DNA of 64,000 nt from the NCBI RefSeq assembly GCF_004005995.1, contig NZ_CP034767.1, forward strand, positions 62,001-126,000. Direction: 5' to 3'. The notes under the pieces are model-generated. The model searched no databases and was not told the DNA's origin. It saw only the letters and a list, made by a program, of their open reading frames with translations. A program made the position numbers and the translations under genes. Shown in pieces: positions 25,679-33,703 of this stretch; positions within the stretch are counted from its first letter, which is position 1; every line of letters begins with the position of its first letter. Origin of the DNA: Devosia sp. 1566 (GTDB taxonomy: Bacteria; Pseudomonadota; Alphaproteobacteria; Rhizobiales; Devosiaceae).

Positions 25679-27048
25679 GACCCAGATCACTTCGCCTGCG
25701 CATGATGGGATTGGCCCTGATCTGGGTGGTTCTGTCCCTTCTGGGCGCAGCGCTGGCTCTGCAATTCCTCTTTACTCTCAATATCGAGCGCACCGCGCGC
25801 GCCGAAATGGCGGCAGCATTGAACCGGCTGGCGGCAGAAATCGTGCCGGAAGTGGCGACGCCCGCAATTGGCACGCCCCTGCCGGACCCGCTTTACTCAA
25901 CCCCATTTAGCGGCCGATATTGGCAGATCGAGGCGCTCGACAATGGCGGGGTCACCCGGTCCAAGTCCCTTTGGGACTTCGTACTGCCCACACCGCCGGT
26001 CGCCACTGGTGGCGAGCTACTGCATTATGCCGAAGGCCCAGAACAGCAGCCGCTAATCCTGCTGACCCGCAGACTGGAGCTGGAGACTTCGACCGGTGAG
26101 CGACCCTTCCTAGTCACGATTGGGGCGGACCGCTCCGCCCTTGATGCCGCCAAAGTGGAATTCGCCTGGGACGCAGCCAAAGTGCTGGCCATGCTGGGCG
26201 CCATTATCGTGCTGGCGGCCTGGGTCCATATCAAGCTGGGCCTCGCCCCGGTTCAGTCAGTGCGCCGCGGAGTGGAGGCGATCCGCCGGGGCGAGGTGGA
26301 GCGGCTGGAAGGGCCCTATCCCAGCGAGCTTGAGCCGCTGATCGATGAAGTCAATGAACTCCTCGCCACGCGCGATGCCGCTACAGAAAAGGCCCGCTCG
26401 CGGGCTTCCGACCTCGCGCACGGACTGAAAACCCCCCTTGCAGCCCTTACCGGAGTGGCCGAACGGCTTCGCAACAGGGGTAATCCCGCCGACGCGGACA
26501 TGATCGAAAGCCTGACGGAGGAAATGGCCGAACGCATGGATTATCAATTGCGGCTCGCCTCCCTGCGCGTGCGAACCGCCGCCCATGTCGCCAGCGCGTC
26601 CCTGAACACCGCGGTGATCCGCACAATGACAGTGCTCAAGAAAACCGGCCACGGCGAACATCTGCACTGGGTGGCGCAACTGGGCGATGATTGTGACGTC
26701 GACATGCACCGCCAGGATCTGCTGGAGCTGGTTGGCATTACCCTCGAGAACGCGGCGAAGTGGGCCCATAGCAGGGTTTCGGTGCACAGCCGAAGGGATG
26801 GTGGTTTCGCGGTGCTCGAAATTGGCGATGATGGCCCGGGCATACCCCCCGAGCAGATTGCCCAGCTTGGCATTCGGGGCCGCCGACTGGACGAGAGCCG
26901 GCCAGGAACTGGCCTCGGCCTTGCCATGGCTGCACAGATTCTGGACCTGAATGGCGGCTCAATGCAGTTCGGCCGCGCCGATGCAGGTGGGCTTTGCGTC
27001 ACACTACGAATGCCGCTTTCGCTAGCTCGACGCCGCGCAGGACCTTAA
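25675..27048 (+). CDS. Sensor histidine kinase (FeuQ/PhoQ-like)
   Basis: A 457-aa inner-membrane kinase beginning at GTG 25675 (GTGA overlap with the regulator stop). TM1 is GLALIWVVLSLLGAALALQF, then a periplasmic domain of about 140 residues, TM2 around VLAMLGAIIVLAAWV, a HAMP-like linker (PVQSVRRGVEAIRRGEVERL), the phospho-His box ASDLAHGLKTPLAALTG, and an ATPase domain with N box ITLENAAKWA, G1 IGDDGPGIP and G2 GTGLGLAMA. It pairs with the adjacent regulator and probably senses an envelope signal, possibly through the Gly/Asn-rich protein. Confidence 0.92.
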   Translation: MRPRSLRLRMMGLALIWVVLSLLGAALALQFLFTLNIERTARAEMAAALNRLAAEIVPEVATPAIGTPLPDPLYSTPFSGRYWQIEALDNGGVTRSKSLWDFVLPTPPVATGGELLHYAEGPEQQPLILLTRRLELETSTGERPFLVTIGADRSALDAAKVEFAWDAAKVLAMLGAIIVLAAWVHIKLGLAPVQSVRRGVEAIRRGEVERLEGPYPSELEPLIDEVNELLATRDAATEKARSRASDLAHGLKTPLAALTGVAERLRNRGNPADADMIESLTEEMAERMDYQLRLASLRVRTAAHVASASLNTAVIRTMTVLKKTGHGEHLHWVAQLGDDCDVDMHRQDLLELVGITLENAAKWAHSRVSVHSRRDGGFAVLEIGDDGPGIPPEQIAQLGIRGRRLDESRPGTGLGLAMAAQILDLNGGSMQFGRADAGGLCVTLRMPLSLARRRAGP

Positions 27049-27206
27049 GCGGCCGCGACTGCTTCGTCTGGAGTGTAGGCGTTCTGGTTTTGATTGGCCG
27101 CTACGTCAGCTGCGGGCGCTTGCCCCAATTGGGCGCTGATGATGAGCCCTGCCGCAGCAAGGCAGCCAAGGGACAAACAGCAAAGGATCATAAATGCGGT
27201 GACCAT
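27045..27206 (-). CDS. Small hydrophobic exported or membrane protein (53 aa)
   Basis: The minus strand has an ATG (complement of 27204-27206) opening 53 codons to TAA at 27045-27047. The product starts MVTAFMILCCLSLGCLAAAG, a signal-peptide or single-TM profile, and continues with a hydrophilic tail (AADVAANQNQNAYTPDEAV). It overlaps the last bases of the kinase gene tail to tail. The upstream GCGAG is a weak RBS. The hydrophobic-then-polar layout favours a real gene, but length and lack of a recognised family keep confidence modest. Confidence 0.42.
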   Translation of the reverse strand: MVTAFMILCCLSLGCLAAAGLIISAQLGQAPAADVAANQNQNAYTPDEAVAAA

Positions 27207-27813
27207 GAGAGTGCTCGCTTGCGAATAAGGATCGGCCTGACCAAGAAGGACGAAGCCTGGTTTTATCCAGGCATGACGGAAGAACGAAGCAAACTCGCCA
27301 GCGGTTGCGTGTATTAATTAATTGTCGCTCCGTGTGTAGCCTGACAAATCGATAACCGGACTGTCATGATCATGACAGGAAGTGCGCTGCCAAAACAATA
27401 CCGAAGTAGTGCTTTAATATATATCATTCGCCATCGACGATTAATCAACGAACGACACAGTGCGTTTAGCCGTATATTGTAGGCGTCTCTCCGGACGCTG
27501 CTCCACTAAGATGTGTTTGGTTATCATGCCCCGGTCGAACCTAGGGCTCGAGCAGCCTGGCAATTCGGAGCGGAGCCAACTTGGGTAGCTATTCCACGGC
27601 AGGCGAGCAGTGCAGGGCCTGCGTGTCCACCTCCGGCATGCACGCGTTGACGCGTGTGCTTACAATCTGGTCTACGCCAGCGCCGGAGAGCATCAGCCCG
27701 GGGCGTGGCAGCGCTGCAGCCATTATCCGCTTGATCTAAGTGCAAGCCCAGGCAACGTTTCCGCACCTGTCCAGTTGACCAACACCCCTATCGATTCAAT
27801 CTGGGACATGAAA
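27207..27813. other. A+T-richer intergenic region with a perfect palindrome
   Basis: About 600 bases with no convincing protein gene. The part 27300-27480 is visibly A+T-richer than its surroundings (for example TTAATTAATT and AATATATAT). It contains the perfect palindrome CTGTCATGATCATGACAG (27361-27378) and a small inverted repeat GCCTGG/CCAGGC at 27255-27272. Regulatory sequence for the small minus-strand gene or the DUF892 gene is plausible. Confidence 0.4.
27361..27378. promoter_or_regulatory. Perfect 18-bp palindrome
   Basis: CTGTCATGATCATGACAG reads identically on both strands. No spacer and no loop, so a dimeric DNA-binding protein site is more likely than an RNA hairpin. It lies 155 bases ahead of the 53-aa gene and 436 bases ahead of the DUF892 gene. 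Confidence 0.5.
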
Positions 27814-28305
27814 ATGGCAACGGAAAAGACACTCAGCGACGCTTTCTACGAAGCTCTCAAGGATGTTTACTTCGCCGAGCGCACCTCGGTGCGGGCACTC
27901 AAGAAGGCCGCGAAAGCCGCCAAGCACCCCGAGCTCAAGCAAGCCCTGGAAAAGCATGGCGAAGAAAGCGCGGAACAAGTCGAGCGCCTTCAGCAGGTGT
28001 TCGAAATCTTCGGAAAGGCGGCGCGAGGCAAGACCTGCGAGGCTATCCAAGGTTTGATGGCCGAAATGGAAGAGCATCTGGAGGACTTCAAGGACAGTGA
28101 AGCCTCGGATGCCGTTCTTATCGGGAGTGCTCAGGCAATGGAGCACTATGAGATTGCTCGTTATGGCATGCTGAAGTCATGGGCGCAGCAGCTGGGACTG
28201 AAGGATGCGGCGGACTTGCTGGAGCAGACCCTCAACGAAGAAAAGAACGCAGACCAGTTGCTCACTGAACTTGCAGAAAGCTCCGCGAACCAGCAGGCCG
28301 CTTAA
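27814..28305 (+). CDS. DUF892 (YciE/YciF-type) ferritin-like protein
   Basis: A 163-aa four-helix-bundle protein. The opening DAFYEALKDVYFAERTSVRALKKAAKAA and the later EHYEIARYGMLKSWAQQLG match the YciF/DUF892 family, which has carboxylate/His positions like a diiron ferritin-like site and is often stress-induced. ATG 27814 is chosen because GGGA lies at a normal distance; ATG 27808 is also in frame. It appears monocistronic, followed by a hairpin at 28330. Confidence 0.9.
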   Translation: MATEKTLSDAFYEALKDVYFAERTSVRALKKAAKAAKHPELKQALEKHGEESAEQVERLQQVFEIFGKAARGKTCEAIQGLMAEMEEHLEDFKDSEASDAVLIGSAQAMEHYEIARYGMLKSWAQQLGLKDAADLLEQTLNEEKNADQLLTELAESSANQQAA

Positions 28306-28708
28306 CCAGAGCTAGCTCAACACCGATTTGGGCCCGCCTGCCTCGGTAAGCGGGCCCACTGTTGCTCAATGAGCATCGCGCGTGCGCGCGCTCTGCCCAT
28401 GCCAGGCTCAGGAATGGGGAGCTAGCCGACGAGATCATTGCATCATGCGTCGGACGTGTGCCCCACCACAGACGGGAACAGCTGCCGTTTAAACGACGGT
28501 CGGGCCGATCCCGCATATGAGGCGAATTCGGCGGCTCAGGCTGCCGCCAATCTTGAGAGCAGCCCTGCCGCGTGCCCAATTGCATCACTCGAACCCAGCA
28601 TACAGCGGCAGCGGCTCGCGTGGTTTATGACAGGGCTTTCATGCCGTTGTGATGGTTGCGACATGCGAGGTGACTAGGAAGAAGCGTCAGTTTCTCCTGG
28701 AGAATACA
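28306..28708. other. Intergenic region with a G+C hairpin
   Basis: About 400 bases without a supported gene. GGGCCCGC (28330-28337) pairs with GCGGGCCC (28350-28357), a probable end of the DUF892 transcript though no T run follows. Short open frames here have no RBS or family resemblance. Confidence 0.45.
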
Positions 28709-30022
28709 ATGCTTAAAGCTCTCGCGCTTGGCGTCAGCCTCAGTTGCCTTTCCGCTCTCGCCCTGGCTCAGGACGGCGCCGAAGGTCCGGCAAAGTTCGA
28801 CGCTGTGCTCAAGGCTCATGCGCAATTGCCCGCCCAGACATTCCTCCCGGTCCCGGCCGACGCGCCTCCCGGCCTTCAGCTTTCGGGCCGTTTTACCTCT
28901 GGCACGCGGGTCGAGACGCCTTACGGCTGGGACAATCCGGCTTCGGGTATTGCTATGCCTTTTCCGGGTCAGCCCCTCCAGGGCATGAGCGGCGTGCGTT
29001 CGCTCGGCAATGACCGCTTCCTGTTTCTGACGGATAATGGCTTTGGCAACAAGGCCAACTCCGCCGACGCGATGCTGATGTTCAACATCCTCAAAATGGA
29101 CTGGACCGCCGGCAAGGTTGGTATCGAGGAAACGATCTTCCTCAAGGACCCCAATCGGGTCGTGCCGTTCCCGATCGTCACCGAACATAGCGACAGCCGG
29201 TATCTTACCGGGGCTGACTTCGACCCTGAGTCGATCCAGCCTGTGGGCGAAAACTACTGGATCGGCGACGAGTTCGGCCCTTGGTTGATCGAAGTTGACG
29301 GCGAGGGCGTCGTGTTGCAGGTCATCAAGACCAATCCTGGCGGCATCGACTACAGGTCTCCGGACAACCAGTTTACCTCGCAGCCTGCGGCGGGCGCGAC
29401 TGTCACCGGTATCAACACCGGCCGCTCCGGTGGCTACGAAGGCATGGCGCAGTCAATGGACGGGAAAACGCTGTATCCACTGCTCGAAAAGCAGTTCTAC
29501 GATGAAGAGGCGGGGTCGCTGGAGACCGTAGACGGGCAGCCGGTTATTCGCATGCTGGAATTTGATGCCGCTGGCGCATCGTGGAGCGATACGGTTCGCC
29601 GCTATCCGCTCGATGATGCCGGCCACGCCATCGGAGACTTCAACCTATTTGAGGGCACCCGTGGCCTGATCATTGAGCGTGACAATAATGAAGGTGACGA
29701 TGGTCGCGAAAAGGCCGCCGCCTTTAAGCGCATCTATCTGGTTGATCTCGCCCGTGCAGACGAGAACGGCGTGCTTGAAAAGATCGCCTATATCGACCTG
29801 ATGGCCATTCAGGATCCCGATGGCATTGCCCCGCGCGGCAGCAAGGACGGGGTCTTCACGTTCCCATTCGTGACCATCGAAGACGTCGACTTGGTCGATT
29901 CCACCACCATCATCGTCGCCAACGATAACAACTATCCCGGCTCCACCGGTCGTGAAGCCGGCCGCGCCGATGACAATGAGTACATCCTCCTGGACGTCGC
30001 CGACTTTCTCGCCGCCCAATAG
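28709..30022 (+). CDS. Esterase-like activity of phytase family protein, secreted
   Basis: A 437-aa exported protein; signal peptide ALALGVSLSCLSALALAQ. The mature part resembles the phytase-like esterase domain family: GMSGVRSLGNDRFLFLTDNGFG, DPESIQPVGENYWIGDEFGPW, YEGMAQSMDGKTLYPLLEK, then FVTIEDVDLVDSTTIIVAND. These are six-bladed propeller phosphatase/esterase-like proteins found in the periplasm. ATG 28709 has GGAG six bases ahead; the frame is open to 28649 without an RBS. It is a single gene ended by a 15-bp hairpin. Confidence 0.88.
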   Translation: MLKALALGVSLSCLSALALAQDGAEGPAKFDAVLKAHAQLPAQTFLPVPADAPPGLQLSGRFTSGTRVETPYGWDNPASGIAMPFPGQPLQGMSGVRSLGNDRFLFLTDNGFGNKANSADAMLMFNILKMDWTAGKVGIEETIFLKDPNRVVPFPIVTEHSDSRYLTGADFDPESIQPVGENYWIGDEFGPWLIEVDGEGVVLQVIKTNPGGIDYRSPDNQFTSQPAAGATVTGINTGRSGGYEGMAQSMDGKTLYPLLEKQFYDEEAGSLETVDGQPVIRMLEFDAAGASWSDTVRRYPLDDAGHAIGDFNLFEGTRGLIIERDNNEGDDGREKAAAFKRIYLVDLARADENGVLEKIAYIDLMAIQDPDGIAPRGSKDGVFTFPFVTIEDVDLVDSTTIIVANDNNYPGSTGREAGRADDNEYILLDVADFLAAQ

Positions 30023-30029
30023 GCAAATT

Positions 30030-30065
30030 GCAAGGTGAGGAGGTCTCCTGACCTCCTCACCTTGC
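30030..30065. terminator. 15-bp perfect hairpin after the phytase-like gene
   Basis: GCAAGGTGAGGAGGT (30030-30044) pairs perfectly with ACCTCCTCACCTTGC (30051-30065), six-base loop. No clear T run follows, but the stem is very stable. It could also serve the 45-aa minus-strand gene from the other side. Confidence 0.7.
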
Positions 30066-30215
30066 TCAATCCTGGACTGGGTAGTGCCTAGCGGTTCTAG
30101 TCGCCAACGCTCTCCAGGCTGCAGCCTGGTCGTCATTTCTGCAGCGGCACCAACGCCGAGCGTTTTCTATTTACAAGAAGGGAGCCAGGGAGCCGCTCCT
30201 CGTCCCGTACTCGCC

Positions 30216-30353
30216 TTAGATTTCTGCCGATACTGCTGACACCAGTGCCCACGCGATTACGGCGAGGCCGGCCAACAATCCGCCGCCTTCCCGCTTCTTT
30301 GGAGCCGTGGCCTGATCCTTGCTCGCTGACGGAGCGCGCACATTCTTTTGCAT
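30216..30353 (-). CDS. Small single-pass membrane protein (45 aa)
   Basis: The minus strand has GAGGAGG eight bases before ATG (complement of 30351-30353) and an open frame of 45 codons ending at TAA 30216-30218. The product is basic at the N-terminus (MQKNVRAPSASKDQATAPKK) and then has one hydrophobic segment, GLLAGLAVIAWALVSAVSA. The strong RBS and the positive-then-hydrophobic layout make it a believable membrane peptide of unknown function. Confidence 0.6.
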   Translation of the reverse strand: MQKNVRAPSASKDQATAPKKREGGGLLAGLAVIAWALVSAVSAEI

Positions 30354-30609
30354 CGCAACCTCCTCACTTCGTGCTCGACCTTAGCGGGAACGATGATGCG
30401 CTTGCCGATGGCCCAACTCAACACACTGTTGTTCACAGTCGCTAGAGCAGGGAAGCTGATCGACGCCGGCATTGCCGATGATGTTGCTGAGTTCAGGTCC
30501 AGCCGCAGGCCGAGATCGACACCGTGTTCCGCAAGGTCTGGCTCGACCTGTTCTCTTCCTGGGGCCGCCCTGCGGCCGGGCGATCTCATCAATAACGCTT
30601 CGGGAGCTG

Positions 30610-31374
30610 CTATTTCACCAGACCAAACATCGGTCCAAAGCCACCATGCCATGAGTAGTCTCGCCGACCCAATGCTGGATCGTAGATGCCCGTGCCCCGC
30701 CCCCCATCAAGGAAGAGCGCATTGGGACACTGAAGATGATCCCGGAACAGTTCGGCAAAGTCATGGAAGTTGACATTGCCGGCGCTGATGGCGAGGCGCA
30801 CTTCGCCCTCTTCGCACACACCGATGCCGCTTCGGCGGGTTCGATCGGAAGAGCCGGGGATCAGGAGCGGATGGATCTCGCCCTCGATCACCAGCATGGG
30901 GCCGGACTGGGTGGCGAAGCGGGCAGGGGGGCGCCCTGCTTGGAAGGCTTCGGTGGTTAGAACGCCCGCGCCTTCCTCGCTGAGGAAAAATACTCCGTTC
31001 GGCTTCTTGTAGAAATTGGGCACTCGGCCAGGTTCCGCGTTGACGGAGTTGGTGTTTAGCGGCCGCAATTCCCTACCGTCTTCAACGTAAAGCCCTGAGG
31101 GGGTGAAATCGGGCAAGTACATCCCTGCGTTCATCGCGAAACCCAGCTTCTCGCCTTGACTTTCCACGGCGTCAGCGAGTTCGCGAAAATGCCGGAAGGG
31201 ACGCCCATCTGGGGACCGCCAGTACAGGCGCAAATCATCGCTCGCCGGGTCCACGGTGCAAACAAGGTATCCGTTGCCTGCAAATTGCTGCGATGCGCAA
31301 TGTTGTGCCTGCGCGCGTTGAGACGACAGCAGCAGCAACAACAACAGGAACGTTCCTCGCAGTATCCACGCCAT
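30610..31374 (-). CDS. Phosphodiester glycosidase-family (DUF2233/NAGPA-like) exported protein
   Basis: A 254-aa protein with a Sec signal peptide (GTFLLLLLLLSSQRAQAQ). Family marks are AMNAGMYLPDFTPSGLYVEDG, NFYKKPNGVFFL, SGPMLVIEGEIHP, RRSGIGVCEEGEVRLAIS and NALFLDGGRGTGIY, matching the NAGPA/DUF2233 domain (phosphodiester glycosidase). It would act in the periplasm on sugar-phosphate linkages. The start is ATG 31374 with AAGGA before it; an upstream extension to 31566 has no RBS and precedes the signal peptide. Confidence 0.87.
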   Translation of the reverse strand: MAWILRGTFLLLLLLLSSQRAQAQHCASQQFAGNGYLVCTVDPASDDLRLYWRSPDGRPFRHFRELADAVESQGEKLGFAMNAGMYLPDFTPSGLYVEDGRELRPLNTNSVNAEPGRVPNFYKKPNGVFFLSEEGAGVLTTEAFQAGRPPARFATQSGPMLVIEGEIHPLLIPGSSDRTRRSGIGVCEEGEVRLAISAGNVNFHDFAELFRDHLQCPNALFLDGGRGTGIYDPALGRRDYSWHGGFGPMFGLVK

Positions 31375-31426
31375 GCTCGTTCCTTTTGTTCTAATCGCAT
31401 TGACCGCACTGATGAGGGACTGAGCC

Positions 31427-31795
31427 CTACGCTGGCAGATCCGACACGATCTGCAGTCGGTTGCCGAAGGGATCAAAGACATGGGCATAGGTGACCATGC
31501 CCGGTACGGGAACCGGGTCTCCGCATTCGACGCCTCTGGCCCGGAGCGCTGAGACCGCTTCAGCACAGTTCTCGACGTTCAGGACCAAGGTGGTGTGATG
31601 CGAAGCAAGGAATTCACCAGTCTCGGGCAAGGTGATCGCAAGGTTTCCGCCGCTCCCGCCAGTCGAAAATTCAACCCAGGCGATCTCGGGAAGATCATAA
31701 ACGGGCTCACCGAGCCCAAATATGTCCCGGTAGAAATCGCGCGCAAGGTCAAGGTCGGGCACTGTGATGGAGACAACGTTGATGCCCTTGAACAT
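31427..31795 (-). CDS. VOC-superfamily (glyoxalase-like) protein
   Basis: A 122-aa single-module protein with the beta-alpha-beta-beta-beta VOC pattern: VVSITVPDLDLARDFYRDIFGL, then HHTTLVLNVENCAEAVSALRARG, ending FDPFGNRLQIV. The usual metal ligands look absent by eye: Ser replaces the first His (NVVSITV) and Gln replaces the C-terminal Glu (RLQIV). It may therefore bind a ligand or antibiotic rather than catalyse a metal-dependent reaction. GGAGCTGCC precedes ATG 31795. Confidence 0.85.
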   Translation of the reverse strand: MFKGINVVSITVPDLDLARDFYRDIFGLGEPVYDLPEIAWVEFSTGGSGGNLAITLPETGEFLASHHTTLVLNVENCAEAVSALRARGVECGDPVPVPGMVTYAHVFDPFGNRLQIVSDLPA

Positions 31796-32028
31796 GGCAG
31801 CTCCTCACGACTGCGTGGATGGGCCCGACGCGTCAAAGCCTGCGCAACTTTGCGGATACTGAAAGCGATGACTCGGCAGGGTTCACCATCTTAGTAGTCT
31901 GCAATGAGACAAAGTGGAACAACCGCGGTGTTGTTCGTCCAGCCGTCTTGGCGCGCCTATCGTTCTTTTTGGCGATACTGGCAATTGCGGGAATGCTGCG
32001 CCAGCCGCAGAGGCAACAAGCTTGGCGG

Positions 32029-32412
32029 CTATGCGTGAAACTGCTCACTCGCGGCAGTGAGACGACGGATCAAGTCTCCGACCGTGTCCAAGCTATATGG
32101 CTTGCCTACGAAAACCCCGCGAGGCGGCAGGTCGTCATGCGTTACGTTGCGGTGCCCGGATGTCACTATGACCTCGATCGGCGGCCAGGCGTCCTTGACC
32201 ATTGTCGCCAGCTCCAGACCATCCACATCACCGGGCATGTCGACATCGGTAAACAGGCATTCAAAGCGCTTGCCGGATTGGAAAATGGCAATGGCTTCCC
32301 TGGCGTTTGCCGCTTCTACCACCTCAAGCCCTTGATCCGTCAGCTCCTCGACAGTGTTCATTCGGAGCAGGGCTTCATCCTCCACGACGAGGACGGTGAT
32401 CTTGCTGGTCAT
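32029..32412 (-). CDS. Stand-alone CheY-like receiver protein
   Basis: A 127-aa single receiver domain: EDE acidic pocket (near 11-13), phospho-Asp in CLFTDVDMPGDVDG, EVIVTSG and the Lys in FVGKPYSLD. No output domain follows. ATG 32412 is preceded by GAGGAAGCC; an open frame back to 32598 overlaps the aldo/keto reductase end and is not needed. Such lone receivers are common in rhizobia, often linked to HWE kinases; no kinase is adjacent. Confidence 0.88.
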   Translation of the reverse strand: MTSKITVLVVEDEALLRMNTVEELTDQGLEVVEAANAREAIAIFQSGKRFECLFTDVDMPGDVDGLELATMVKDAWPPIEVIVTSGHRNVTHDDLPPRGVFVGKPYSLDTVGDLIRRLTAASEQFHA

Positions 32413-32575
32413 GGCTTCCTCGATGCACTGGTTGGAGGGCAACGCAGGACCTGTAGGATCGATCCTTGTCGGCCCGAGGTTGGTGTCCGAAGGGTCGCTT
32501 TTTGACAGGTCCGGGCGGCGGCAGCGTTTCAAGTCAACCATTCGGATCAGCGGCGGCATCCCGGATTTCTTCACC

Positions 32576-33604
32576 TCATCTCGAGGGAACAGGAGCATCA
32601 GCTCGCAGAAGACCGCGCGCTTTCAATTCAGCCCAGAAGGCAACAGGTATGTCCCGCAACATATCGCTGTGGTTCCGAAAGGGGTGGGCGGGTTCTATTC
32701 CCCCCGGAATAACTGAAGCCACAAGCGGATGGTGCAGGGGGAATTGCAACGCTGCGGCGGCTAGAGAAATCTCGTGATCCCGGCAAACCTCTTCCATCCG
32801 GCGTACTCGCTCGCTCTCCTCGGAGGTCGGCTCGTGATAGTTGTATCGAGCTCCAGGGACAGGGCCCGTGGCCAGAATGCCTGATGCAAGCGGGGCGCCG
32901 ACAATGATACCGACCGCTTTTTCCTCGCACAGGGGGAATTCCCGATCGAGTGCAGGCTGCTCTGCCAAGGTGTAAGGAAGCGCGACAAGAAAAAAGTCGA
33001 GCTCAAGGCATTCGAGGAACAAGGGGATGGTGCCGATCCGGTTGACCCCCGCTCCAATCGCTTGAACTCGCCCAGCTTGCTTCAGCTCCTTGAGCGCTCT
33101 GATGCCCCCGGTGGCGAGTTGGGCAAGGTGGGCCTGCACCAGGGCATCGGTGCCAAAGCTGGTGCGATCGAGATCGTGGATGATCAGCATGTCGACCCGG
33201 TTCATGCCCAGGCGCTGGAGGCTATCCTCATAGGACCGCATGACGCCCTCATAGGAGTAGTCGTGGTAATAATCGAACGGCAGAGCAGTTGGGGCAAACC
33301 GATCCGAGCTCCGGAAGGCGCGGATATTGGCGGGCGCGACGAAGATGCGACCGACCTTGGTCGACAGGATCAGCTCGTCGCGCGGCTTGCTCGCCAGCAC
33401 CGTCCCAATCCGGCGTTCGCTCAGCCCGCGTCCATACCACGGCGAGGTATCGTAGAAGCGAACCCCGGTCTCCCAGGCCGTTTCAACTGTAGAGGACGCT
33501 TGGGTCTCCGACACTTCAGTACTGCCCAGCCCGGCTGCACCGAACCCCAGCCTGGGCAGCATGAGGTCTGACCGGCCAAGGCGTTTGAGTTCGAAAGGCT
33601 CCAT
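32576..33604 (-). CDS. Aldo/keto reductase (D-threo-aldose/L-fucose 1-dehydrogenase-like)
   Basis: A 342-aa (beta/alpha)8 oxidoreductase. Catalytic Asp/Tyr are in FYDTSPWYGRGLSERRIG, Lys in ILSTKVG, His in MLIIHDLD. The C-terminal LVASVIPGGIEPAH is an NAD(P)-binding AKR end. Overall pattern matches D-threo-aldose 1-dehydrogenase / pyridoxal 4-dehydrogenase relatives. It lies downstream of the AraC-type gene on the same strand, about 100 bases away, and may be controlled by it. Confidence 0.9.
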   Translation of the reverse strand: MEPFELKRLGRSDLMLPRLGFGAAGLGSTEVSETQASSTVETAWETGVRFYDTSPWYGRGLSERRIGTVLASKPRDELILSTKVGRIFVAPANIRAFRSSDRFAPTALPFDYYHDYSYEGVMRSYEDSLQRLGMNRVDMLIIHDLDRTSFGTDALVQAHLAQLATGGIRALKELKQAGRVQAIGAGVNRIGTIPLFLECLELDFFLVALPYTLAEQPALDREFPLCEEKAVGIIVGAPLASGILATGPVPGARYNYHEPTSEESERVRRMEEVCRDHEISLAAAALQFPLHHPLVASVIPGGIEPAHPFRNHSDMLRDIPVAFWAELKARGLLRADAPVPSR

Positions 33605-33703
33605 GACTGGTCCTAAGAATGAGGGGGCCGTTCAATCAATGGGCTTTTCCCTCATGCGTTCCGCGGGTCAGCAGATCGGCGGTTCGAACCATTGATAGGG
33701 CCG

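Noticed and set aside
27724-27760. EcfG-type promoter for the DUF892 gene
   Set aside because: A CGTT is present near 27756, but no GGAAC-like element is found 16-17 bases upstream.
28486-28495. Palindrome CGTTTAAACG
   Set aside because: Only ten bases and isolated; too short to support as a regulatory site.
30348-30773. 141-codon plus-strand frame
   Set aside because: No RBS or family resemblance; its 3' part is antisense to the DUF2233 gene and its 5' end overlaps the 45-aa gene.
31741-31765. AGACAACGTTG resembling the LacI operator of the catabolic locus
   Set aside because: The right half is not palindromic (followed by ATG) and it lies inside the VOC coding region.
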